Positions 17,652 to 26,593 of a stretch of DNA of 64,000 nt are shown here, one piece after another. This DNA comes from Streptomyces hygroscopicus. Its GTDB lineage: Bacteria; Actinomycetota; Actinomycetes; Streptomycetales; Streptomycetaceae. A program made the translations under genes and the position numbers. Each line of letters opens with the position of its first letter. Position 1 is the first letter of the stretch. A model generated the notes under the pieces. That model saw only the letters and a list, made by a program, of their open reading frames with translations. It was not told where the DNA came from and ran no database searches. Where the stretch lies: assembly GCF_026168105.1 (NCBI RefSeq), contig NZ_LBMW01000018.1:87297-151296 (forward strand), written 5' to 3'.

Positions 17652-18407
17652 ATGCTGCGTGCCCTCGCCGTCGACGACGAACGCCCCTCGCTCGAGGAAA
17701 TCCTCTATCTCCTGCGCGCCGACCCCCGCATCGGCAGCGTGGAGGGCGCGAGCGACGCGACCGAGCCGCTGCGCCGCATCAACCGCGCCCTGGAGTCCGG
17801 GCCCGACGGCCCCGACGCGATCGACGTCGTCGTCCTCGACATCCACATGCCCGGGCTCGACGGCCTCGAGACGGCCCGGTTGCTGTCCGGCCTGGCCAGG
17901 CCGCCACTCGTCGTGTTCGTCACCGCCCACGAGGGCTTCGCCGTGCAGGCCTTCGACCTCAAGGCCGTCGACTACGTCCTCAAACCCGTGCGCCGTGAAC
18001 GCCTTGCGGAGGCGGTGCGCCGTGCCGCCCAGCTGCGGGAGACCGCGCCGCCGATCCCGGTGCACGAGCCCGACCCCGACCACATATCCGTCGAACTCGG
18101 CGGCGTGACACGGTTCGTGCCCGTCGAGGACATCACCCATGTGGAGGCGCAGGGCGACTACGCCCGACTGCACACCCCACCGGCCAGCCATCTGGTACGG
18201 ATCCCGCTGTCCACCCTGGAGGAGCGCTGGCGCTCGCGCGGCTTCGTGCGCATCCACCGCCGCCACCTCGTCGCCCTGCGCCACATCGACGAACTCCGCC
18301 TGGACGCGGGCACGGTGAGCGTCCTCGTCGGCTGCGCCGAACTCCAGGTCAGCCGACGGCACGCCCGCGAACTGCGGGACCTGCTGATGCGCCGGACGAC
18401 GGGTTAG
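17652..18407 (+). CDS. LytTR-type response regulator
   Basis: The 251-residue protein has a receiver domain (LAVDDERPSLEEIL, phosphoacceptor Asp in VVVLDIHMPGLDG, KPVRRERL) joined to a LytTR DNA-binding domain (VPVEDITHVEAQGDYARLH ... FVRIHRRHLVALRHIDEL). It is first in an operon with a small membrane protein, a sodium/solute symporter and a LytS-like kinase. It is the probable partner of that kinase and regulator of the transporter. Confidence 0.94.
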   Translation: MLRALAVDDERPSLEEILYLLRADPRIGSVEGASDATEPLRRINRALESGPDGPDAIDVVVLDIHMPGLDGLETARLLSGLARPPLVVFVTAHEGFAVQAFDLKAVDYVLKPVRRERLAEAVRRAAQLRETAPPIPVHEPDPDHISVELGGVTRFVPVEDITHVEAQGDYARLHTPPASHLVRIPLSTLEERWRSRGFVRIHRRHLVALRHIDELRLDAGTVSVLVGCAELQVSRRHARELRDLLMRRTTG

Positions 18408-18417
18408 GGGGAACGGC

Positions 18418-18774
18418 ATGCCCCAGGACCCCGCCGAACGCCGGGTCGTCGTCAGCGGGCCGCCCAGGCGCGCCCGCCGGGCCTCCGGCTACTACCGGCC
18501 GCGGACCGAGATCGACGAACAGACGACCCTCGGCCACACCTATGTCCGATCGCTGATGCGCAGTCAGCTCCGGGCGGCGCTGGCCGTGTTCACCGTGCTG
18601 GTGCTCCTGGTGGCACCGCTGCCCCTGGTCTTCGCCGCCACCCGGAACACCGGCGCGGAGTGGGCCGTGCTCGGGTTCTGCCTCTACCCGCCGCTGGTCC
18701 TGCTCGCCCGCTGGTACGTGCGCCGCGCCGAGCGCAACGAGAAGGACTTCATCCGGCTCGTCGAGGACCGCTGA
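18418..18774 (+). CDS. Small membrane protein upstream of symporter (YjcH-like position)
   Basis: The 118-residue protein has a basic N-terminus and two membrane segments (about residues 51-73 and 79-97), ending in a charged tail (RRAERNEKDFIRLVEDR). It resembles the DUF485 small membrane proteins found in front of ActP-type symporters, though the match is judged from layout only. It starts 10 nt after the response regulator and ends 9 nt before the symporter. Confidence 0.82.
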   Translation: MPQDPAERRVVVSGPPRRARRASGYYRPRTEIDEQTTLGHTYVRSLMRSQLRAALAVFTVLVLLVAPLPLVFAATRNTGAEWAVLGFCLYPPLVLLARWYVRRAERNEKDFIRLVEDR

Positions 18775-18783
18775 GGGCGCGCC

Positions 18784-20496
18784 GTGAACCAGGACTACGC
18801 CGTCCCCGCGGTCGCCCTCGTCGTCCTGGCGACCGTCCTCGTCGGCGCCTTCGGGCTGCGTGTCTCCCGCACCACCTCCGACTTCTACGTCGCCTCCCGT
18901 ACCGTCGGCCCCCGCCTCAACGCCGCCGCGATCAGCGGCGAATACCTCTCCGCCGCCTCCTTCCTGGGCATCGCGGGCCTCGTCCTCGTCCAGGGCCCCG
19001 ACATGCTCTGGTACCCGGTCGGCTACACCGCCGGCTATCTCGTCCTGCTGCTGTTCGTCGCCGCGCCGCTGCGCCGCTCCGGTGCCTACACGCTGCCCGA
19101 CTTCGCCGAGGCGCGGCTCGCCTCGCAGCAGGTGCGCCGGCTGGCCGGGGCCTTCGTGGTGGGGGTCGGCTGGCTGTATCTGCTGCCCCAACTCCAGGGT
19201 GCGGGACTCACGTTGGCGGTGCTGACCGGAGCGCCCGAGCCGCTCGGCGGGATCATCGTCGCCGCCGTCGTGGTCGCCACCGTGGCCGCGGGAGGCATGC
19301 GAAGCATCACCTTCGTCCAGGCCTTCCAGTACTGGCTCAAACTCACCGCCCTCCTCGTCCCCGCGCTCTTTCTGGTGCTGGCCTGGCAGGGCGACGGGGC
19401 GCCGCGCGACGCCTTCGCGGAACCTGCCGCCTTCCGTGCGCACCGCGTCGTACGGATCGGTGACGACCTCGACCTGAGACTGTCCCGCCCGCTCGACGTT
19501 ACGGCGACGGGCACGGTCGACGGCCTGAGGTACGCGGGACAGCGCGTCCCCCTCGCCGCCGGCGTCCACCGCATCGCACGCGGCACCCTGCTGAGCTTCA
19601 CCCGGCGCGACCCCGTCCCGGTGGCCGACCGCGGCAGCGACGGCGATATGTCGACCTCACTCGCGTCCGGCCACGGGAAGCGCCCGCTCTACGCGACGTA
19701 CGGACTGATCCTCGCCACGTTCCTCGGCACCATGGGCCTGCCGCACGTCGTCGTCCGCTTCTACACCAGCCCGCACGGTGTCGCGGCCCGTCGCACCACC
19801 GTCGCCGTGCTCGGCCTGATCGGCGCCTTCTACCTCCTGCCGCCGGTCTACGGGGCGCTGGGCCGGCTCTACGCCCCCGAACTCACCCTCACCGGGAACG
19901 CCGACGCCGCTGTTCTGCTGCTGCCCGGCCGGATGATCGGCGGGCTCGGTGCGGACCTGCTGGGCGCGCTGGTCGCGGGCGGGGCGTTCGCCGCGTTCCT
20001 GTCCACCGCGTCGGGTCTCACCCTGGCGGTGGCCGGGGTGCTCGCACAGGACGTGCTGCCCTCGCGGGGCGTGCGGCACTTCCGGCTCGGCACGCTGCTG
20101 GCGATGGCGGTCCCGCTGGCGGCGAGCGTGCTGGTCGGCGGCCTCCCGGTGGCGGACGCGGTGGGTCTCGCGTTCGCCGTGTCCGCGTCGTCCTTCTGCC
20201 CGCTGCTCGTGCTGGGCATCTGGTGGCGTCGGCTGACCCCGCCGGGAGCGGCCATGGGCATGCTGGTCGGGGGCGGATCGGCGTTCGCGGCAGTGGCGGC
20301 GACCACGGCGGGCCGCGCCGGTACCGGCACCCTGCATGCGCTGCTCGCCTGGCCCGCGCTCTGGTCGGTACCCCTCGGATTCCTGACCATGGTGCTGGTG
20401 TCCCTGGCCACCCCGGGGCGGGTACCGACCGGGACGGCGGCGATTCTGGCCCGGTTCCATCTGCCCGAGGAACTGCGGGCGGAGGCGAAGGCATGA
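18784..20496 (+). CDS. Sodium:solute symporter (SSS family, ActP-like)
   Basis: The 570-residue protein is read from GTG 18784. It has about thirteen membrane segments and SSS landmarks: SDFYVASRTVGPRLNAAAISGEYLSAASFLG near the N-terminus, GTMGLPHVVVRFYT and AFAAFLSTASGLTLAVAG. These resemble the cation/acetate symporter branch. A region of about 100 residues (near 205-300) is inserted between membrane segments. It probably imports a small monocarboxylate under control of the flanking LytTR system. Its stop overlaps the kinase start. Confidence 0.9.
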   Translation: MNQDYAVPAVALVVLATVLVGAFGLRVSRTTSDFYVASRTVGPRLNAAAISGEYLSAASFLGIAGLVLVQGPDMLWYPVGYTAGYLVLLLFVAAPLRRSGAYTLPDFAEARLASQQVRRLAGAFVVGVGWLYLLPQLQGAGLTLAVLTGAPEPLGGIIVAAVVVATVAAGGMRSITFVQAFQYWLKLTALLVPALFLVLAWQGDGAPRDAFAEPAAFRAHRVVRIGDDLDLRLSRPLDVTATGTVDGLRYAGQRVPLAAGVHRIARGTLLSFTRRDPVPVADRGSDGDMSTSLASGHGKRPLYATYGLILATFLGTMGLPHVVVRFYTSPHGVAARRTTVAVLGLIGAFYLLPPVYGALGRLYAPELTLTGNADAAVLLLPGRMIGGLGADLLGALVAGGAFAAFLSTASGLTLAVAGVLAQDVLPSRGVRHFRLGTLLAMAVPLAASVLVGGLPVADAVGLAFAVSASSFCPLLVLGIWWRRLTPPGAAMGMLVGGGSAFAAVAATTAGRAGTGTLHALLAWPALWSVPLGFLTMVLVSLATPGRVPTGTAAILARFHLPEELRAEAKA

Positions 20497-21698
20497 GCGG
20501 TTTCGTCGCGGGCCTGTGCGTGGCCGTACTCCCGCTGCTCGCCGCCGGGTTCTGGCTCGGCCGACGCAACGGGCACCCCGAGAGCCTCGGCGGGCTCGGC
20601 ACCCCCGTCGAGCACGCCACGTTCCAGACCCTGCACACCGCCTCCCTGGCGGCGCCGCCCCTGCGGGCCGGGCTCACCGAGGAGACGGCCCGCAGGGCCG
20701 CCCGCCGGCTGCGTACTCTGCTCGGCACCGACGCACTGTGCCTCACCGACCGTGAGACCGTGCTGGCCTGGGACGGCGCGGGCGAGCACCACCGCGACGA
20801 GGTGCTGGAGCGGCTCGCCGACCCGTTGGGGACCGGGCGCGGTGAGGCGTTCCGCCTGCGGTGCGAGGAGCCCGACTGCCCGCTGCGCTGGGCCGTCGTC
20901 GCCCCCCTCACCGTGGACGACCGAGTGCACGGCACGCTGGTGGCGTGCGCGCCCCGCGAGTCCGCGGTGCTCGTCCGGGCCGCGGGCGAGGTCGCCCGCT
21001 GGGTCTCCGTGCAGCTGGAGCTGGCGGATCTGGACCGGTCCCGTACGCGGCTCATCGAGGCCGAGATCAGGGCCCTGCGCGCCCAGATCTCCCCGCACTT
21101 CATCTTCAACTCGCTCGCCGTGATCGCCTCGTTCGTGCGCACGGACCCCGAGCGCGCCCGCGAACTGCTGCTGGAATTCGCCGACTTCACCCGCTACTCG
21201 TTCCGGAGGCACGGCGACTTCACCACGCTCGCCGACGAACTCCACGCCATCGACCACTACTTGGCACTCGTGCGGGCCCGATTCGGCGACCGGCTCTCCG
21301 TCACGCTGCAGATCGCACCCGAGGTGCTCCCGGTCGCCCTGCCCTTCCTCTGCCTCCAGCCGCTCGTCGAGAACGCAGTCAAACACGGCCTCGAGGGCAC
21401 CACCGACAAACGCCACATCAACATCACCGCGCAGGACGCGGGCGCCGAGGCGCGGGTCGTCATCGAGGACGACGGGGCCGGAATGGACCCGGAGTTGCTG
21501 CGTCGCATCCTCGCCGGAGAGATCAGCCCGTCGGGCGGCATCGGTCTGTCCAACGTGGACGACCGGCTGCGCCAGGTCTACGGCGACGACCACGGCCTCG
21601 TGATCGAGACCGCGGCGGGGGCGGGCATGAAGATCACCGTCCGGCTGCCCAAGTACCAGCCGGGGGTGCATTCCGCGGGTCGCCCACCCCGGCAGTGA
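20493..21698 (+). CDS. LytS-like sensor histidine kinase
   Basis: ATG 20493 overlaps the symporter stop by 4 nt. The 401-residue protein has one N-terminal membrane segment, a GAF-like region (about 40-180), the phosphoacceptor motif QISPHFIFNSLAVIASF near residues 200-215 and a HATPase domain (PLVENAVKHGLEG, DDGAGMDP, GGIGLSNVDDRLRQVYG). This is the His_kinase/LytS architecture. Unlike LytS it lacks a multi-pass 5TM sensor; the symporter encoded next to it may supply the membrane input. Confidence 0.93.
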   Translation: MSGFVAGLCVAVLPLLAAGFWLGRRNGHPESLGGLGTPVEHATFQTLHTASLAAPPLRAGLTEETARRAARRLRTLLGTDALCLTDRETVLAWDGAGEHHRDEVLERLADPLGTGRGEAFRLRCEEPDCPLRWAVVAPLTVDDRVHGTLVACAPRESAVLVRAAGEVARWVSVQLELADLDRSRTRLIEAEIRALRAQISPHFIFNSLAVIASFVRTDPERARELLLEFADFTRYSFRRHGDFTTLADELHAIDHYLALVRARFGDRLSVTLQIAPEVLPVALPFLCLQPLVENAVKHGLEGTTDKRHINITAQDAGAEARVVIEDDGAGMDPELLRRILAGEISPSGGIGLSNVDDRLRQVYGDDHGLVIETAAGAGMKITVRLPKYQPGVHSAGRPPRQ

Positions 21699-21701
21699 GC
21701 G

Positions 21702-21860
21702 TCAGGTGCTGCCGCAGGCGACCATCCCGAGCGTGATCAGACCGAGCACGACCCAGCCGAACCACAGCCAGCCGTTGCTGCCGAGCGCCACCGTGTAGGC
21801 CGTCACCACGACGAGCGCGCCGACGGTGAGCGCCCCCATCGTCTTCGTGGTACCGGGCAT
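21702..21860 (-). CDS. Small two-pass membrane protein
   Basis: Fifty-two residues read from ATG 21860, which is preceded by GAGGAGGG. The sequence is nearly all hydrophobic, with segments around MGALTVGALVVVTAYTVAL and WLWFGWVVLGLITLGMVAC. It is the last gene of the kinase operon, starting 13 nt after the kinase stop. Function is unknown. Confidence 0.75.
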   Translation of the reverse strand: MPGTTKTMGALTVGALVVVTAYTVALGSNGWLWFGWVVLGLITLGMVACGST

Positions 21861-21873
21861 CGCAACACCCTCC

Positions 21874-23835
21874 TCATGGTTCGTCCTTTCCCATGGTGCC
21901 CCCGTTCTGCTTGCGAACGGTGCAGACGACGAGATGAGTTCCGGACGTCCATGCGCCCTTCCCCGTCCAGGAAGCGGCCTCGTAGCGGGCGGGGTCGTAG
22001 CCGTAGTCCTTCGGCGGCACATCCCGCGCACACGCGGCGTCCGACAGGTCCTTGGCCCTGGTGAGGGTGGTGTCCGGGCCGAGCCGGGTGAAGCCGAGCA
22101 CCTGCTGGTCGTGCGTTCCCCGGCAGGAGACCAGGCGCGCGACCCGCAACGACGGCGCGTCCAGACAGTCCCGTTTCTGCATGTTGGCCGTGTCGACGAA
22201 CGTCATGCCCGGCGCACGGTGGTCCCCGAGCGGCCCATACACCGGACCGTGCGCCCCCAGCACCAGACAGGCGGTGCGTCGGTCGGCCGTCTCGAATCCC
22301 GCCGGGCTCGGGACCACGGCGTAGCTGCGGACGTCCGCCAGATTCGCGCGGATCCCCTGCGTGCGCTGCTCGCACTCCGCGGGCCCACGTGTGCGCGCCT
22401 CGTCGGCGGACGCGCTCGCGACAACGGCCATGACCTGCCCGTCCGGGGTCCTGTCCGCGCAGCTCGGATCCACCGTCAACCGCGGAGCGCCGCCCTGGAA
22501 CGGGCCCCCGGGCCAGTCGGCGACCACGCAGTCGCCCTCCTTGAGCGGGCGGGCCAGGGCAACCGCGTCGCCGTACGGTTTCGCCGTGCTGCCGGCCGTC
22601 CGGTTCGTCATGGCGTACCAGACGCCGCACAGGGCGAGGAGCAGACCGAGTGCGCAGGCGGTCAGGGCACGCAGCAGGTGCGACCGCCTGGGATGGCGCT
22701 CCCCGCGGCCGAACGGATGGCCGGAACCGCCCGCGTCCGGGCCGCTGAGGAGATGCTCCCCGTACGACGCCGACGGCGTGACCGGAGGCACGGGCCGTAC
22801 CCGGACGCCGGGCTCGGACCCCGCGGGCGGTGCCGTCCCCGGACCGCCGTACCCGGGGGCGGCACCGAAGCCGCCCACCGGCCGGCGGGGCGAGGTCTCG
22901 GTCCTCGTGTCGGACAGCTCCCAGGGTGGCTGCGACCCCAGGTCGACCCGGGTCCGAGGATGCGGCTGCGGGGCGACGACCGCGGCCAGCGCCGCCGCGG
23001 TGTCCGCCGCCGTGATCCTGAGGGCCGGGTCCTTGACCAGCATGGCGGCCAGCAGCGGCGCCAGAGCCCCGGCCCGCGCCGCAGGCCGGGGCTCCTCCAG
23101 TACCACTGCGGTGATCTCGGCGAGCGGTGTGTCCCGCTCGAAGGGCCCGCATCCCTCCACCGCGAAGTACAGCGTGCAGCCCAGCGAGAACAGATCGGCG
23201 GCCGCGGTGGGCGGCCCGCCGGTGGCGCGCTCCGGCGCCAGATAGCCCGATGTGCCGATGAGTGCGGACGTCTTCGTGTACCGGGTCTCGCCCGCGTCCG
23301 GCTGCACCGAGATGCCGTAGTCGGTGAGCAGGACGCGGGCGTGCGGGGTTCCGGTGCGGTCCGGCGCCAGCAGGATGTTCGCCGGCTTCACGTCCCGGTG
23401 CATGACGCCCCGCTCGTGCCCGGCGGTGAGCGCGTCGAGCACGGCGAGCCCGATACGGGCGGCCTCGGCGGGCGCGAGGGGGCCGTGCCCGTGGACCCGG
23501 TCGCGCAGGTCGAGCGCGCCCGCAACGTACTCCATCACGATCCAGGGCAGGCCCTCGTGCTCCAGCACGTCGTGCACGGTCACCACGTGCGGGTGGCCGC
23601 GCAGCCCGGCCGCGTGCCGGGCCTCGGCGCGGGCCCGGGCGACCCGGGCCGCGCGTTCCTCCGTCGCCTCGGCCGGGTCGCGGAACACGATCTCCTTGAG
23701 GGCGACCTCACAGGCCAGCCGCTGGTCGTGGGCGAGCCAGACGTGACCCATGGCGCCGGCGCCGAGCCGGTTCAGCAGGAGGTAGCGGCCGGCGATGACC
23801 CGGCCCACTCCTGACTGTGGCGATCCTGAGGGCAT
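21874..23835 (-). CDS. Membrane Ser/Thr protein kinase with extracytoplasmic domain
   Basis: The 653-residue protein has an N-terminal Hanks kinase: P-loop LGAGAMGHVWLA, Lys in VALKEI, HRDVKPANILL, a DYG in place of the usual DFG (LLTDYGIS) and APE in GYLAPERA. A Pro/Gly linker leads to one membrane segment (ALTACALGLLLALCGVWYAM, about residues 392-412) and an external C-terminal domain with several Cys. It starts 4 nt after the PASTA/DUF6777 lipoprotein gene, so the two are probably cotranslated. The external domain may sense wall or envelope signals. Confidence 0.93.
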   Translation of the reverse strand: MPSGSPQSGVGRVIAGRYLLLNRLGAGAMGHVWLAHDQRLACEVALKEIVFRDPAEATEERAARVARARAEARHAAGLRGHPHVVTVHDVLEHEGLPWIVMEYVAGALDLRDRVHGHGPLAPAEAARIGLAVLDALTAGHERGVMHRDVKPANILLAPDRTGTPHARVLLTDYGISVQPDAGETRYTKTSALIGTSGYLAPERATGGPPTAAADLFSLGCTLYFAVEGCGPFERDTPLAEITAVVLEEPRPAARAGALAPLLAAMLVKDPALRITAADTAAALAAVVAPQPHPRTRVDLGSQPPWELSDTRTETSPRRPVGGFGAAPGYGGPGTAPPAGSEPGVRVRPVPPVTPSASYGEHLLSGPDAGGSGHPFGRGERHPRRSHLLRALTACALGLLLALCGVWYAMTNRTAGSTAKPYGDAVALARPLKEGDCVVADWPGGPFQGGAPRLTVDPSCADRTPDGQVMAVVASASADEARTRGPAECEQRTQGIRANLADVRSYAVVPSPAGFETADRRTACLVLGAHGPVYGPLGDHRAPGMTFVDTANMQKRDCLDAPSLRVARLVSCRGTHDQQVLGFTRLGPDTTLTRAKDLSDAACARDVPPKDYGYDPARYEAASWTGKGAWTSGTHLVVCTVRKQNGGTMGKDEP

Positions 23836-23839
23836 CCGC

Positions 23840-25384
23840 TCACTCCCCGGTCCAGGTCGTGCCGGCCGTGGGCGAGCCCGTGACGGGGTCGCGTGTGACC
23901 GGTGGCTTGCCGGTGACCGGTGCGCTGGTCGCCGGGTTGCTGGTGCGTGGATTGCTCGTGGGGGGTTTGCTCGTGGGGGGCTTGCCGGAGGCGCCTCCGG
24001 CGCTCGCCGTGGGCGGGGACGAGTGGGTCGTCGACGGAGTGGTCGAGTGACTCTCCGGCGGCGGGGTGGTCGAGTGACTCGCCGTGGGCGGGGACGAGTG
24101 GGTCGTCGACGGAGTGGTCGAGTGACTCTCCGGCGGCGGGGTGGTCGAGTGACTCGCCGGGGGTGGGGACGAATGGGTTACCGGGGGCGAGGACGTGCCG
24201 CTCGTCGGCGGCGAGGAGGAGTGCCCCGTGGCGGGCGGCGAGGAGGTCGTCCCGCTGTGTGTCGGCGTGGAGGGAGAGGTACGGCTCCCGCTGGGCGTCG
24301 TCCCGCCCGACGACGGGGGAGTGAATGTGATGCCGCCCGCTCCCGCCGTCGTCCCGGCACCGCCGCCGGTCTGCCCCGTGCCGGTACCGCTCGGTCCGCC
24401 CCCGCCCGGACGGTCGGCCCCGCCCGTCTCCACCGACAACGTCACGTACTGCCCGAACGCCAGCTCGGTACCGGGCGCCGGATCCGAGCCGGTGACCAGG
24501 GCCTCGTCGGGCGGCTCCCCCTTACCGGCGTAGGCGACCGCCAGTCCCTGCGCCGTCAGCTGCCGGCCTGCCTCGGCGAACGTCCTGCCCGTCACATCGG
24601 GCACCTGGTGCCGCACCCGGGTGTCGAAGGGGGCGTCGTGTCCGCCGGTCGTGCCGACGGGCCGGGCGATCCCGCGGTTCGGGTCGTCGACGTCGACGAG
24701 TGCGAGCCGGGCCAGCTGCTGCGGCGCCGGCCGGACCGCCACCACGGAGGAGCGGTCGTACCCGGCCCATTTCCTGTTGCCGTCCTGGAACGTGACGGAG
24801 ATCCGTGTGGTGTCGCCCCGGAAAGGAAGCAATGGATTTCCGCACGAGCACTTCACGGTGGGCTGCCCCTGCGCGTCCACCAATACTGCGATTCCTGCTT
24901 CGAGCAGGGAGTCGAATGGGGTGGCCCGGCCCTTCTTGTAGTCGTGGTTCTGAACGAGGGTGTCGTGGCGCAGTCGCACGGGTGTGAGCCGGTCGAGATA
25001 GTCCGGAATCTCCGCCTGGGAAATGCCGAGGACCTGTGCCCAGACCTTCGCCTTCTGATCGTTGCGCGGGTCGGTGAGGAATTCCTTCAGCCGCCTGACG
25101 TCACAGATCGTCGGCTTCCGCGAACCGCCGTAGAGCCCGGGGGTGTTGCCCGCCTGCAGGCCACCGGGTGCCTGCCGCACCCGGATCGCGGCGTCCTGGC
25201 CCAGTCCGCTGCGCTCGTCGAAGAAGGGGGCCAGTGACCGAACTCCGGCGGCCACGGCCTTCACTGCGAACAAATGTGCGTCTCCGCTGCATCCGCTCAG
25301 GAGCAGCGTCCCGGCCAGGAGTAATCCGATCCTCCGGATTGTCGACTTCCGGGTCTTTTGCAGGAATCCGCGCAGTGTCATCAC
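23840..25384 (-). CDS. DUF6777-like lipoprotein with PASTA domain and repeat tail
   Basis: The 514-residue protein has a lipobox (LLLSGCSG, Cys near residue 32), a central DUF6777-type domain containing TICDVRRLKEFLTDP and a CSCGNPLLPFRGD segment, a PASTA domain (VPDVTGRTFAEAGRQLTAQGL) and a long Ser/Thr/Pro tail. PASTA domains bind muropeptides or lipid II. Here the domain sits on a lipoprotein encoded just upstream of a Ser/Thr kinase that lacks one, so it could act as a detached sensor. The tail includes a perfect 25-residue duplication. ATGATG behind GGGGGAG gives two possible starts (25384 or 25381). Confidence 0.85.
   Translation of the reverse strand: MMTLRGFLQKTRKSTIRRIGLLLAGTLLLSGCSGDAHLFAVKAVAAGVRSLAPFFDERSGLGQDAAIRVRQAPGGLQAGNTPGLYGGSRKPTICDVRRLKEFLTDPRNDQKAKVWAQVLGISQAEIPDYLDRLTPVRLRHDTLVQNHDYKKGRATPFDSLLEAGIAVLVDAQGQPTVKCSCGNPLLPFRGDTTRISVTFQDGNRKWAGYDRSSVVAVRPAPQQLARLALVDVDDPNRGIARPVGTTGGHDAPFDTRVRHQVPDVTGRTFAEAGRQLTAQGLAVAYAGKGEPPDEALVTGSDPAPGTELAFGQYVTLSVETGGADRPGGGGPSGTGTGQTGGGAGTTAGAGGITFTPPSSGGTTPSGSRTSPSTPTHSGTTSSPPATGHSSSPPTSGTSSPPVTHSSPPPASHSTTPPPESHSTTPSTTHSSPPTASHSTTPPPESHSTTPSTTHSSPPTASAGGASGKPPTSKPPTSNPRTSNPATSAPVTGKPPVTRDPVTGSPTAGTTWTGE
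24009..24158. repeat. Perfect 75-bp tandem duplication in the lipoprotein tail
   Basis: A 75-bp unit at 24009-24083 is repeated without change at 24084-24158. Shorter degenerate copies continue on either side. It encodes two identical 25-residue blocks of SHSTTPP/THSSPP type. The identical DNA points to a recent slippage or recombination event. Confidence 0.93.
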
Positions 25385-25508
25385 CGCTCCCCCCAGCGGT
25401 CCCCCTTCGTCCTGCCGGGCAGAGGCAGGACGTCACGCACCAGGTTACCGAACGCGGAAGCAATTCAGGCGGTCTGAAATGAAAGGGAATTCAGCGGTGT
25501 GGCAGAAC

Positions 25509-26459
25509 TCAGCGGCTGCGTGCGTTGAGTGAGGCCAGATAGGCGTTGTATGCCTCGAGTTCCTTGTCGCCGTCGCGGTCCGCGGCCCGGTCCTTGCGCT
25601 TGGCCTGCCGCTGCTCGGACCCGTACCACTGGAACAGCAGCGCCAGGAGCACCAGCACGGACGGGACCTCGCTGAACGCCCAGGCGATGCCGCCCGCCGA
25701 GGTCTGGTCCGAGAGGGCGTCGATGCCGAGCGAGGCGGGCGGGTGGCGGTAGGTGTCGATCATCGGTGTGGAGGCCATCATCAGCGCGATGCCGAAGAAC
25801 GCGTGGAACGGCATGCCCGCGAACAGTTCGAGCATCCGGATCAGATGGCCGGGGCGGTGCGGGCCCGGGTCGACACCCATGATCGGCCAGAAGAACACCA
25901 GGCCGACGGCGAGGAAGTGCACCATCATCGTGATGTGCCCGGCCTTGGACTGCATCAGGAAGTCGAAGAGGGGGCTGAAGTACAGCCCGTACAGGCTCGC
26001 GATGAACAGCGGGATCGTGAACGCGGGGTGGGTGACGATCCGCATGTAGCGGCTGTGCAGCAGCATCAGCAGCAGTTCGCGCGGCCCCTTGCGGCCGCGG
26101 CCCGCGGGCGGCAGCGCGCGCAGCGCCAGGGTGATCGGCGCGCCGAGCAGGATCAGGATCGGCGAGAGCATGCTGATCACCATGTGCTGCACCATGTGCA
26201 CGCTGAACATGACCATGCCGTAGTCGTTCAGCTTGGTGCACATGACCAGCATCACGGTCAGGACGCCGGCCACGTACGCCACGATCCGGCCGACCGGCCA
26301 CTTGTCGCCGCGTCGCATGAGCCGGACCACGCCCCATCCGTAGAGCGCGAGTCCGGCGAGGCAGGCGACGAGGAAGAACGGGTCGGCGGACCATTCGAGC
26401 CCCCGCCCCAAGGTGAACGGCGGAAGCTCCATGATCATGCCGTGCCCGCTGTGATCCAT
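25509..26459 (-). CDS. ctaG: CtaG-type cytochrome c oxidase assembly protein
   Basis: The 316-residue membrane protein starts at ATG 26459 behind CAGGAG. Its His/Met-rich N-terminus (MDHSGHGMIM) and conserved MVMFSVHMVQHMVISMLSP, THPAFTIP and HLAVGLVFFWPIMG segments match the caa3/CtaG family. About seven membrane segments are visible. These proteins support copper insertion into cytochrome oxidase. It is monocistronic, with the pfkA terminator upstream. Confidence 0.92.
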   Translation of the reverse strand: MDHSGHGMIMELPPFTLGRGLEWSADPFFLVACLAGLALYGWGVVRLMRRGDKWPVGRIVAYVAGVLTVMLVMCTKLNDYGMVMFSVHMVQHMVISMLSPILILLGAPITLALRALPPAGRGRKGPRELLLMLLHSRYMRIVTHPAFTIPLFIASLYGLYFSPLFDFLMQSKAGHITMMVHFLAVGLVFFWPIMGVDPGPHRPGHLIRMLELFAGMPFHAFFGIALMMASTPMIDTYRHPPASLGIDALSDQTSAGGIAWAFSEVPSVLVLLALLFQWYGSEQRQAKRKDRAADRDGDKELEAYNAYLASLNARSR

Positions 26460-26530
26460 CCGCCGGCTCCTGTTTCGTGGGGGTTGTGCGCTGTCTGTCC
26501 ACAGCTGTCTGTCCGCACCCCAGAGTAGAA

Positions 26531-26562
26531 CCGCCCCCGGCCGCGACTACGACCGGGGGCGG
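26531..26562 (-). terminator. Hairpin terminator after pfkA
   Basis: CCGCCCCCGG and CCGGGGGCGG form 10-bp perfect arms with a 12-nt loop. The stem starts 32 nt past the pfkA stop and lies before the ctaG start on the same strand. Confidence 0.8.
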
Positions 26563-26593
26563 ACACTTCGGCTCCCTGCGAATCAGTCCCGCC

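Noticed and set aside
24009..24158. 75-bp repeats considered as a CRISPR or mobile repeat
   Set aside because: Two adjacent in-frame copies without spacers, encoding a Ser/Thr/Pro-rich protein tail.
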